Notes under the pieces: model-generated
Database searches by the model: none
Seen by the model: the letters and a program-made list of their open reading frames with translations, nothing else
Told to the model about the DNA's origin: nothing
Shown: positions 1 through 4,948 of the stretch, piece after piece
Position numbering within the stretch: position 1 is the stretch's first letter
How the letters are laid out: every line of letters starts with the position of its first letter
NCBI GenBank assembly: GCA_016215085.1
Contig: JACRMD010000161.1
Span: 1 to 5,460 of the forward strand
Direction of reading: 5' to 3'
Source of the DNA: Solirubrobacterales bacterium
GTDB lineage: Bacteria; Actinomycetota; Thermoleophilia; Solirubrobacterales; Solirubrobacteraceae
Length of the DNA stretch: 5,460 nt
Position numbers and translations under genes: made by a program

Positions 1-315
1 CCGATCTGGCTCGACGACGTGCAGTGTGTCGGCGACGAGGCCTCGCTGGCATCGTGCCCGGCGTCGCCCTGGGGCCAGCACAACTGCGTGCACGGCGAGG
101 ACGCCGGCGTCCTGCAGCGCGCCGACGGCGGCGCGGACGCTCGCGCGCGCGACCTGCAGGCGCTCGGCGAGGTCGCGCTCGGAGGGCAGCCGGTCGCCCT
201 CGCGCAGGACGCCGCTGCGGACGAGCTCCAGCAGCTGCAGCCCGACGTCGTCGACGACGCTCCGCGCCCGCACCGGGTGCAGCACGTCGAGGACGTCGGC
301 GTCCACGCGCGTCAC
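1..315 (-). CDS. GntR-family (FadR-like) transcriptional regulator, N-terminal part, cut by window edge
   Basis: This is a DNA-binding repressor or activator of the GntR superfamily. About 105 codons are visible before the left edge, with no stop. Residues 42-75 carry the family signature RLPSERDLAERL followed by QVARASVRAAVGALQDAGVL, which is the GntR winged helix-turn-helix. The preceding stretch (VVDDVGLQLLELVRSGVLREGD) is the usual first helix. I chose GTG at 315 because GAGG lies 9 nt upstream and an in-frame stop lies just beyond; GTG at 306 is the alternative. After residue 76 the expected Gly-rich wing (for example GRGGGT) is not seen. Instead there is an Arg-rich stretch, then RGLVADTLHVVEPDR, so a small frame disturbance or a divergent wing is possible. 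The ligand domain that would decide the subfamily lies outside the window. It is divergent from the PhyH oxygenase gene across 42 bp and probably regulates it and itself. Confidence 0.82.
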   Translation of the reverse strand, partial: MTRVDADVLDVLHPVRARSVVDDVGLQLLELVRSGVLREGDRLPSERDLAERLQVARASVRAAVGALQDAGVLAVHAVVLAPGRRRARCQRGLVADTLHVVEPDR

Positions 316-320
316 CTGGC

Positions 321-349
321 TTGACCTCGTCGTATTGGCTCACTATGGT
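321..349 (+). promoter_or_regulatory. Sigma70-type promoter for the PhyH oxygenase gene, giving a leaderless or near-leaderless mRNA
   Basis: TTGACC at 321-326 (-35) and TATGGT at 344-349 (-10) are separated by exactly 17 nt. A start site 6-8 nt past the -10 falls at about 356-358, and the ATG begins at 358. No Shine-Dalgarno sequence lies between the -10 and the ATG. The transcript should therefore begin at or within a base or two of the start codon. Leaderless mRNAs are common in Actinobacteria. The boxes are read directly from the sequence; activity is inferred. Confidence 0.62.
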
Positions 350-355
350 GCCAAT
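334..355. promoter_or_regulatory. Palindromic operator candidate overlapping the -10 box
   Basis: A perfect inverted repeat ATTGGC-N10-GCCAAT, centred at 344.5, lies midway between the divergent GntR and PhyH genes. Its right half and spacer contain the proposed -10 hexamer. A bound dimer would therefore block RNA polymerase at the oxygenase promoter and lie just upstream of the regulator's own start. The divergent GntR protein is the obvious candidate to bind it. The half-sites differ from the TGGTnnnACCA-type core of classic FadR sites, so the assignment rests on position and symmetry. Confidence 0.55.
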
Positions 356-357
356 CC

Positions 358-1173
358 ATGTCCACAAGTGTACCCAAGGCCCGCCCCGTCGACCAGGAGC
401 TCGCCGCCGCGTTCCGGCGCGACGGCGTCGTCGTCCTGCGCGACGTCCTCACCGGCGAGCAGGTGCAGACGCTCGCCGCCGGCGTCGAGCGCAACCTCGC
501 CGACCTCGGGCCGCTGGGCATGAACGCCACGCAGCCGGGGCAGCCGGGCGCCTTCGTGGAGGACTTCCGCAACTGGGGCCGGATCCCGGAGTACGAGCAG
601 GCCATCGCCGGCTCGGCGCTCCCGGCGATCGCCGGCGCGCTCATGGGCTCGACGACCGTGCGGCTGTTCCACGACCACCTCCTCGTCAAGGAGGCCGGGA
701 CCCTGGACCGCAGCCCGTGGCACCAGGACCAGCCGTACTACTGCATCGACGGCAGCCAGACGATCTCGTTCTGGATCCCGCTGGACCCGGTCGCGCGGCC
801 GAGCACGCTGGAGTTCGTCGCCGGCTCGCACGAGGGCACCTGGTACATGCCGCGCTCGTTCGTCAAGGGCACCGCGATGGTCTTCGACGAGGGCGCGCTC
901 GAGGAGGTCCCCGACATCGACGCCGACCGCGGCGCCTGGGACATCAAGGGCTGGGCGCTGGAGCCCGGCGACGCCGTCGCCTTCAACATGCTCACCCTGC
1001 ACGGCGCCGCCGGCTCCCCCACCCGCCGCCGCGCGTTCTCGCTGCGCCTGGTCGGCGACGACGTCCGGTGGGCGCCGCGGCCGCACCGCACCAGCCCGCC
1101 CTACGACGAGGTCGACCTCGAGGCCGGGGCGCCGCTGGACCACCCGTCGTTCCCGGTGCTCTGGCGCGCGTAG
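358..1173 (+). CDS. Phytanoyl-CoA dioxygenase (PhyH) family Fe(II)/2-oxoglutarate-dependent oxygenase
   Basis: This is a 271-residue non-heme iron oxygenase of the PhyH family. Family members hydroxylate an unactivated carbon, coupling O2 and 2-oxoglutarate to substrate oxidation; the substrate here cannot be told. The jelly-roll iron site is visible: WHQDQ gives H122 and D124, and LHGA gives H215. An Arg in the RRR run at 223-225 (about 10 residues after H215) fits the 2-oxoglutarate carboxylate ligand. Other family-like stretches are the N-terminal FRRDGVVVLRDVL (19-31), LFHDHLLVKEAG (103-114), and FWIPLDPVARPSTLEFVAGSH (138-158), which matches the usual W-x-P-L-D...N/L-x-F-x-P-G-S-H block. 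Length is normal for the family and there is no signal peptide or membrane segment, so it should be cytosolic. ATG 358 lies directly at the predicted transcription start, with no ribosome-binding site. A divergent GntR regulator and shared palindrome suggest substrate-responsive control. It may act in catabolism of a lipid, amine or small natural product. Confidence 0.9.
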   Translation: MSTSVPKARPVDQELAAAFRRDGVVVLRDVLTGEQVQTLAAGVERNLADLGPLGMNATQPGQPGAFVEDFRNWGRIPEYEQAIAGSALPAIAGALMGSTTVRLFHDHLLVKEAGTLDRSPWHQDQPYYCIDGSQTISFWIPLDPVARPSTLEFVAGSHEGTWYMPRSFVKGTAMVFDEGALEEVPDIDADRGAWDIKGWALEPGDAVAFNMLTLHGAAGSPTRRRAFSLRLVGDDVRWAPRPHRTSPPYDEVDLEAGAPLDHPSFPVLWRA

Positions 1174-1174
1174 C

Positions 1175-1240
1175 TCAGGCCTGGAAACCCGCCTTGTCCA
1201 GCGCCGACTGCAGGGCGGCGCCGTAGCCCTGCGTCGTGGG
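1175..1240 (-). pseudogene. Unassigned C-terminal protein tail
   Basis: The minus-strand frame ending at the TGA at 1175-1177 closes with GYGAALQSALDKAGFQA. This is a well-formed amphipathic helical C-terminus, unlike the Arg/Pro-rich translation that precedes it. It lies convergent to the PhyH gene, with only one base between the two stop codons. It is in a different frame from the ABC-ATPase fragment upstream, so it is either the decayed end of the same gene after frameshifts or the end of a second lost gene. I cannot name the family. Confidence 0.3.
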
Positions 1241-1341
1241 GCGCGCGCTGCATGGCCGACACCATGCGCCCCCGCCGTGGGCGCCGCCTGGGCCCGGCCT
1301 GGGAATCGGCTGAGGGCTGGGCCTCCCGCAGCGTGACCCGC

Positions 1342-1455
1342 CCTGACCTGGTCGCGCGGGCGCGGCAGCGGCACGTCGAGGGTCTCCTGCACGACGGTCG
1401 GCCGCGGCGAGGGCACCCCGACCCGGTCGGCCAGGTACACCGCTTCTTCCGAACG
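1342..1455 (-). pseudogene. Remnant of a nitrate/sulfonate/taurine-type ABC transporter ATPase, C-terminal segment
   Basis: A 37-residue minus-strand segment reads SEEAVYLADRVGVPSPRP, then TVVQETLDVPLPRPRDQVR. This matches what normally follows the H-loop in SsuB/TauB/NrtD-type ATPases (family pattern THDVDEA-hYLADRV-V-SPRPG...-LPRPRD). The H-loop histidine itself, Walker A, the LSGGQ signature and Walker B are all absent. The sequence degenerates on both sides. It is best read as a fragment left after deletion or frameshifting, not a functional gene. No start codon or ribosome-binding site serves it. The identification rests on recognised motif wording and has not been checked by alignment. 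Confidence 0.55.
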
Positions 1456-1530
1456 GGATCGAGCCGGGCGGCAACCGCACCGGTGGAGTCGTTCCACACC
1501 TACGGGACGCCGCCGGTGGCGTGACGCGCG

Positions 1531-1555
1531 GAGGGCCGGCGGGGCGCCGGCCCTC
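1531..1555. terminator. Strong GC hairpin, probable terminator of the PepSY gene
   Basis: A perfect 10-bp stem (GAGGGCCGGC paired with GCCGGCCCTC) with a 5-nt loop (GGGGC) lies 14 bp past the minus-strand PepSY stop codon. There is no clear U-tract, which is common for terminators in high-GC Actinobacteria. It could serve minus-strand transcripts and also stop plus-strand readthrough from the oxygenase side. Confidence 0.6.
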
Positions 1556-1568
1556 GTCGCGGTCTTGG

Positions 1569-2321
1569 CTATGGGCGCTGCGCGTCGAGCGCGGCCTGCA
1601 CCTTGGCGGTGCCCAGGCCGAGCTCCTCGGCCAGCGCGGCGGCCAGGTCGTCGTGCTTGGCGTCGTGGGCGGCGTCGAGCGCGGCCTGGGCCCTGGCCTC
1701 GGTCACGCCGAAGGTCTTGGCGAGCGCCGCGGCCGGCGCGGTGCGATCGGCGCCGCGGTCGTGGCTCGCGGACCGGTCCGGGCGGTTGGCGTCGAGGACG
1801 TCGGCGACCTTCGCGGCGGTGGCGTCGCCGCCGAGCGACTTGGCGATCGCCGCCGCCATCTCCGTGTTCCGGTCGCCGCCCTCGTCCGGGCGCGTGGCCT
1901 GCAGCGCGGCCTGGAGCCTGGCCTCGGTCACGCCGAGGCTCTTGGCCAGCGCGGCGGTGTCGAAGCGCGGGCCGTGGCCGCCGGGGCCGCCGCGGCCGGC
2001 GGGCCTGGTCTCGACGGAGGTCACGGCGAAGTCCTTGCCGACCTTGACCTCGACCTCGGTGCCGTCGCTCTTGCGCACGTGCGCCTCGTAGACGCCGCCC
2101 TCGTCGGTCTCGACGCGCAGGACGGTGCCTCCGGGCACCTTCTCCAGCGCGGCGGCCCTGACCTTGGCCGCGGTGTCGCCGGTCAGCGGCTTCTCGGCGG
2201 GGTTGCCGGCCTTCGCGCCGCTCGTGGTGGTGGCGGCGGTCGCGGCGACCGCTCCGCCGCCCGTGAGGGCGAGCGCGGTGGCCACGGCGGTGAGCTTTCT
2301 GTTCAGCTGGGGCATGGGCAC
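1569..2321 (-). CDS. Secreted PepSY-like domain protein with four C-terminal helical repeats
   Basis: This is an exported protein of about 250 residues. Numbered from the ATG at 2315, residues 1-30 form a Sec-type signal peptide: basic start (NRK), hydrophobic Ala/Leu core, and an AATAA-type cleavage region. Residues 44-104 look like a PepSY domain: a helix (GDTAAKVRAAALEKVPGGTV) followed by strands (RVETDEGGVYEAHV, then GTEVEVKVGKDFAVTSVE). PepSY domains are extracytoplasmic and are often proposed to inhibit peptidases or sense the envelope. After a Gly-rich linker come four repeats of the pattern AALAKSLGVTEAKVQAALDA-x-RP, at about 119-143, 152-179, 194-217 and 223-248. Repeat 2 is the most diverged and carries an insertion. 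The GTG at 2321 fits the Shine-Dalgarno spacing better than the ATG at 2315; they differ by two residues. The gene seems monocistronic, bounded by a hairpin downstream. No specific function can be given. Confidence 0.82.
   Translation of the reverse strand: MPMPQLNRKLTAVATALALTGGGAVAATAATTTSGAKAGNPAEKPLTGDTAAKVRAAALEKVPGGTVLRVETDEGGVYEAHVRKSDGTEVEVKVGKDFAVTSVETRPAGRGGPGGHGPRFDTAALAKSLGVTEARLQAALQATRPDEGGDRNTEMAAAIAKSLGGDATAAKVADVLDANRPDRSASHDRGADRTAPAAALAKTFGVTEARAQAALDAAHDAKHDDLAAALAEELGLGTAKVQAALDAQRP
1572..1961 (-). repeat. Four-copy protein repeat region within the PepSY gene
   Basis: The copies lie at about 1887-1961, 1779-1862, 1665-1736 and 1572-1649. Copies 1, 3 and 4 also share DNA identity. 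Copies 1 and 3 keep CTGGCCTCGGTCACGCCGA, and copies 3 and 4 keep GCGTCGAGCGCGGCCTG. This points to internal tandem duplication followed by divergence. Spacers between copies vary, from 5 residues (3 to 4) to about 14 (2 to 3), and are charged. Confidence 0.75.
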
Positions 2322-2329
2322 ACCATCGG

Positions 2330-2338
2330 CCCCTCCCC
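2330..2338 (-). promoter_or_regulatory. Shine-Dalgarno sequence deciding the PepSY gene start
   Basis: On the minus strand GGGGAGGGG lies 8-10 nt before GTG 2321 but 14-16 nt before ATG 2315. An out-of-frame ATG at 2326 is too close. Normal spacing therefore favours GTG 2321 as the start. Confidence 0.5.
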
Positions 2339-2376
2339 TGAGCGCCCGCCCGGGTCCGGCTGAGAGCTCGCTGAGC
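2338..2376. promoter_or_regulatory. CTGAG direct repeats with 11-bp periodicity upstream of the PepSY gene
   Basis: CTGAG occurs at 2338-2342, 2360-2364 and 2371-2375, that is at steps of 22 and 11 bp, in the short upstream region of the PepSY gene. Copies one helical turn apart on the same face are typical of OmpR/PhoB-type response-regulator sites. No convincing -35/-10 pair was seen here. The functional reading is speculative. Confidence 0.25.
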
Positions 2377-2380
2377 GTCG

Positions 2381-2545
2381 CTACCGCAGCGATCGCCCGA
2401 TGACCACCCGCTGGATCTCGTTCGTGCCCTCGTAGATCTGCGCGAGCTCGGCGTCGCGCATCATGCGCTCGACCGGGAACTCGGTGACGTGGCCGTAGCC
2501 GCAGATCGCCGCGCACAGCATGAGCGCGCCGGTGCCCAGATGCTG
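2381..2545 (-). pseudogene. Acyl-CoA dehydrogenase, C-terminal fragment only
   Basis: The minus-strand frame ending at TAG 2381-2383 reads CGYGHVTEFPVERMMRDAEL, then AQIYEGTNEIQRVVIGRSLR. This is the highly conserved C-terminal end of acyl-CoA dehydrogenases (family wording GGYGY-x-x-E(Y/F)PVERMMRDA...YEGTNEIQR). These flavoenzymes oxidise acyl-CoA to enoyl-CoA in beta-oxidation. Only about 50 of a usual 380 or so residues remain. The N-terminal and middle domains, with most of the FAD-binding residues and any catalytic Glu carried there, are missing. The conserved (F/L)GGYG is ICGYG here. An in-frame ATG at 2521 could give a 46-residue peptide, but no ribosome-binding site is placed for it. 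The fragment lies directly downstream of the MDR oxidoreductase on the same strand. It looks like the scar of an operon gene that lost its front. Confidence 0.85.
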
Positions 2546-2563
2546 GGAGTCCCTACAATCGGT

Positions 2564-2569
2564 CCTCCT
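2564..2569 (-). promoter_or_regulatory. Orphan Shine-Dalgarno sequence after the MDR oxidoreductase stop
   Basis: On the minus strand AGGAGG overlaps the TAG stop (2568-2570) of the upstream gene, the usual arrangement for a coupled downstream gene. The only start-like codon at proper spacing is a TTG followed at once by TAG. The next in-frame ATG is over 40 nt away. It probably served the now truncated acyl-CoA dehydrogenase. Confidence 0.4.
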
Positions 2570-3533
2570 ACAAGGTGAAGACCACCTTGCCGAACAGCTC
2601 GTCGGCGGCCATCGCCCGGAACCCCTCGCGGGCGTCGCGCAGCGGCATCGTGCGATCGATGAGCGGGCGCACGCCACTCGTGGCGAGGAGGCGGACGAGC
2701 TGCTCGAGCTCGCCGCGCGTGCCCATCGTCGAGCCGACCACCGACAGCTGCAGGAAGAACACGCGGGCGAGGTCGGCCGGCGGCTGGGCGCCGCTGGTGG
2801 CGCCGGAGACGACCAGGGTGCCGCCGGGCTTCAAGGCCTTGAGCGAGTGCGCCCACGTGGCCTCGCCGACCGTCTCGAGCACCGCGTCGACGCGCTCGGG
2901 CAGCCGCTCGCCCGGCGCGAAGGTCCGGTCGGCGCCGAGCGCCTGCGCCCGCGCGCGCTTGTCCTCGGACCGGCTCGTCGCCCACACGCGGACGCCCGCC
3001 GCGCGGCCGAGGGCGATCAGCGCGGTCGCCACGCCGCCACCCGCCCCCTGCACCAGCACGGTCTGTCCCGGCTTGACGGCGCCGCGCGTGAAGAGCATGC
3101 GGTAGGCGGTCAGCCACGCCGTCGGCAGGCACGCCGCCTCCTCGAAGCTGAGCTCGGGCGGCTTGGGCACGAGGTTGCGCCGCGGCACGGCGACCCGCTC
3201 GGCGAACGTCCCCGGATGGCGCTCGGAGAGCAGCGTGCGCCGCGGGTCCAGCGTCTCGTCCCCGCGCCAGTCGTCGCTCGCGACCACCGCGTGGACGACG
3301 ACCTCGTTGCCGTCCTCGTCGAGCCCGGCGGCGTCGCAGCCGAGCACCATCGGCAGCTGGCCGGCGCCCAGCCCGACGCCGCGCAGCGACCACAGGTCGT
3401 GGTGGTTGAGCGCCGCGGCCCGGACCGTGACGGTCGCCCAGCCCGGCGGCGGGTCGGGCTCGGGCCGCTCGCCGAGCTCCAGGCCGGCGAGCGGGTCGTC
3501 GGGGTCCAGCGACGCGGCGAAGGCGGCGAGCAT
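2568..3533 (-). CDS. Zinc-less MDR (quinone oxidoreductase-like) NAD(P)H-dependent oxidoreductase
   Basis: This is a 321-residue medium-chain dehydrogenase/reductase. The N-terminal GroES-like catalytic half includes VRAAALNHHDLWSLRGVG (37-54) and PMVLGCDAAGLDEDG (61-75). The Rossmann half carries the dinucleotide loop VQGAGGGVATALIALGRAAG (161-180), followed by VWATSRSEDKRARAQALGAD and KPGGTLVVSGATSG. The catalytic zinc set (Cys/GHE) is not conserved: LGCD replaces the usual GHE, and the four-cysteine structural zinc loop is absent. It therefore belongs with quinone oxidoreductase/enoyl reductase-like members that use NAD(P)H without metal. The substrate is unknown. ATG 3533 is fixed by an in-frame TAG three codons upstream. 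No clear ribosome-binding site precedes it, so translation may depend on coupling or a separate leaderless start. It follows the Mce gene by 35 bp on the same strand and is followed by the acyl-CoA dehydrogenase scar. Confidence 0.9.
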   Translation of the reverse strand: MLAAFAASLDPDDPLAGLELGERPEPDPPPGWATVTVRAAALNHHDLWSLRGVGLGAGQLPMVLGCDAAGLDEDGNEVVVHAVVASDDWRGDETLDPRRTLLSERHPGTFAERVAVPRRNLVPKPPELSFEEAACLPTAWLTAYRMLFTRGAVKPGQTVLVQGAGGGVATALIALGRAAGVRVWATSRSEDKRARAQALGADRTFAPGERLPERVDAVLETVGEATWAHSLKALKPGGTLVVSGATSGAQPPADLARVFFLQLSVVGSTMGTRGELEQLVRLLATSGVRPLIDRTMPLRDAREGFRAMAADELFGKVVFTL

Positions 3534-3568
3534 GTGCCGCTACTACCCGCGCCGCGGCCGCACCACGG

Positions 3569-4948
3569 CTACCTGCAGTCCTCGGTGGGCCGCGACCGCG
3601 GCGGCACCTCGCAGGCGGTCACGCGCGGGTAGCTCCCGCTGAACGGCCTGGGGTCCAGGCCGTCGCCCGAGCTCGGGTACGCGTTGCGGCAGAAGCCGGT
3701 GCGCGGGCAGTCGTCGACGGGCCGGTCGAGCAGCTCGGGGACGTCGAGGTTGAACCCGGCGCGGCTGTAGGCGCCCCGGCTGCCGTGCTTGCCCTTGTTC
3801 GCCGCCCCGATCGACGCGTACAGGCCGGCGATCGCCTCCGCACGCGACGTGCCCGGCTCGCCTGACGCGAGGTACTCGAGCGCCGGGACGAGGCTCCGGG
3901 CGGCCGGCTGGATCTCCTTGACGAGCGGGTCGAGCAGGCGCACGAGCGGCAGGACGTCGCGCCGGAGGACCGGGACGGCGCTGCGGCGCAGCGCGGGCAG
4001 CGCCGCCAGGGTCGCGTCGAGGTCCGTCGCGAGCGCGCGCAGCGAGTACCGCGCGTGCGGGTCGAGCGCGCGGGCGAGGTCCGGGCTCAGCGCGCGCAGC
4101 CCGCGGACCGGGCCGCGCAGCTCGGCGACGAGCGGGCGCGCCGCGTCGAGCGAGCGCCGGCCCGCGGCGAGCACCCGCGGCAGCTCCCGCACCCCGCCCT
4201 CGAGCGACCGGGTGTCGGCCGCCAGCGCGTCGAGCGTCGCGCGGCCCGAGCCGACGATCGTGCGCACCGCGTCCTCGCGCCGGCCGAGCTCGTCGAGCAC
4301 CGTGCCGGCGCTGCGTACGAGGCCCGCGATGTGCTCCTCCTGGCCATGGACGGCGCGCGTCAGGTCACGGGCCTGCGCGATCGTGCGCGAGAGCCCGGCG
4401 ACCGTCCCGTTGAGCCGCTCGTCGCCCGCGGACGCCGGCACGCCCCGCGCGATCGTCCGCAGCGCCGACCGGACGTCGCGCCGGCCGTCGACGCCGAGGA
4501 AGTCCAGCGCCTCGTCGAAGTCCACGCTCGGGCGGACGTCGGCCACCGCGTCGCCGTCGCCGAGCGTCCGCAGCCGCCTGGTCCCACGCGTCACGACGTC
4601 GAGGAACGGGTCGCCGAGCAGGCTGCGCTCCCCGATCCGCACGACCGCGTCCTCGTGCAGGTCGAACGCGTCGTCGAGCGTGAACGTCACCCGCGCGGCC
4701 CTGCGGCGCGGGAGCCACTGGACCTTCGTGACACGGCCGACCTCGAGGCCCTTGAAGAGCACCGGCTGCTTGGCCGCCAGCTTCCGGGCGTCCGGGAACG
4801 TCGCGGTGAGGTGGCGGTCGCCGCCGAGCGCCGAGAGCGGGTCGCCGGGCCCCTCGAAGCGGCTGTTGAGGAACACGAACGTCGCGACGGCCGCGAGCAC
4901 GAGCAGCAGGACCACGCGGACGCCGACGTGGGGAACGCGATGGTCCAC
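3569..4948 (-). CDS. Mce/MlaD-family lipid-transport protein
   Basis: This is a membrane-anchored substrate-binding component of an Mce-type ABC importer, which moves lipids or sterols across the envelope together with YrbE-like permeases and an ATPase. The protein is 459 residues. One N-terminal membrane helix (about 10-27, VRVVLLLVLAAVATFVFLN) is followed by the MCE domain (about 44-122), which includes LTATFPDARKLAAKQPVLFKG and LEVGRVTKVQW, and later SLLGDPFLDVV. Residues 145-365 form a long helical region with heptad-like Leu spacing, which in Mce proteins extends as a barrel or tunnel. The C-terminal 95 residues carry four cysteines (414, 420, 446, 458) and a GAYSRAGFNLDVPELLDRP stretch, probably folded outside the membrane with disulfides. 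The start is GTG 4948, which shares its G with the TAG stop of the upstream gene. GAGGG lies 9 nt upstream. This implies translational coupling. There is no lipobox. The nearest family match is inferred from motifs. Confidence 0.88.
   Translation of the reverse strand: MDHRVPHVGVRVVLLLVLAAVATFVFLNSRFEGPGDPLSALGGDRHLTATFPDARKLAAKQPVLFKGLEVGRVTKVQWLPRRRAARVTFTLDDAFDLHEDAVVRIGERSLLGDPFLDVVTRGTRRLRTLGDGDAVADVRPSVDFDEALDFLGVDGRRDVRSALRTIARGVPASAGDERLNGTVAGLSRTIAQARDLTRAVHGQEEHIAGLVRSAGTVLDELGRREDAVRTIVGSGRATLDALAADTRSLEGGVRELPRVLAAGRRSLDAARPLVAELRGPVRGLRALSPDLARALDPHARYSLRALATDLDATLAALPALRRSAVPVLRRDVLPLVRLLDPLVKEIQPAARSLVPALEYLASGEPGTSRAEAIAGLYASIGAANKGKHGSRGAYSRAGFNLDVPELLDRPVDDCPRTGFCRNAYPSSGDGLDPRPFSGSYPRVTACEVPPRSRPTEDCR

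Larger units (their letters stand above)
1174..1568. other. Region of 395 bases without an intact gene; holds decayed minus-strand fragments and a hairpin
   Basis: Between the PhyH stop and the stop of the PepSY gene I see no complete gene. Open frames exist on both strands, but their proteins are Arg/Pro/Gly-rich and low in complexity. Two minus-strand stretches look like former coding sequence: an ABC-ATPase-like segment (about 1342-1455) and a protein tail ending at 1175. They sit in different reading frames. A strong hairpin closes the region at 1531-1555. A third stretch near 1453-1499 (minus, VWNDSTGAVAARLDPV) looks protein-like but I could not assign it. Confidence 0.6.

Noticed and set aside
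24..1226. Long plus-strand open frame overlapping the GntR gene and the PhyH gene
   Set aside because: Its product is almost entirely Arg/Ala/Pro/Gly with no family motifs. It is the third-position-GC shadow of the real genes on either side.
343..1497. Long minus-strand frame opposite PhyH that also contains the ABC-ATPase-like segment
   Set aside because: Opposite PhyH it is a low-complexity shadow. Only the 37-residue stretch near 1342-1455 looks like true protein, and it is reported separately as a remnant.
1572..1961. DNA direct repeats as a possible CRISPR array or mobile-element ends
   Set aside because: The repeats are in frame, diverged and unevenly spaced, and they encode a repeated protein unit, so they are explained by the coding sequence.
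1521..2363. Plus-strand frame of 280 codons opposite the PepSY gene
   Set aside because: It is antisense to a gene with a signal peptide, Shine-Dalgarno and protein repeats. Its Gly/Val/Arg-rich translation merely mirrors them.
2378..2392. Small inverted repeat TCGCT-ACCGC-AGCGA over the acyl-CoA dehydrogenase stop as a terminator
   Set aside because: A 5-bp stem overlapping coding sequence with no U-tract is expected by chance at this GC content.
2520..3632. Plus-strand frame of 370 codons opposite the MDR oxidoreductase
   Set aside because: The opposite strand encodes a clear full-length MDR enzyme. This frame has no recognisable domain and runs through the intergenic gap.
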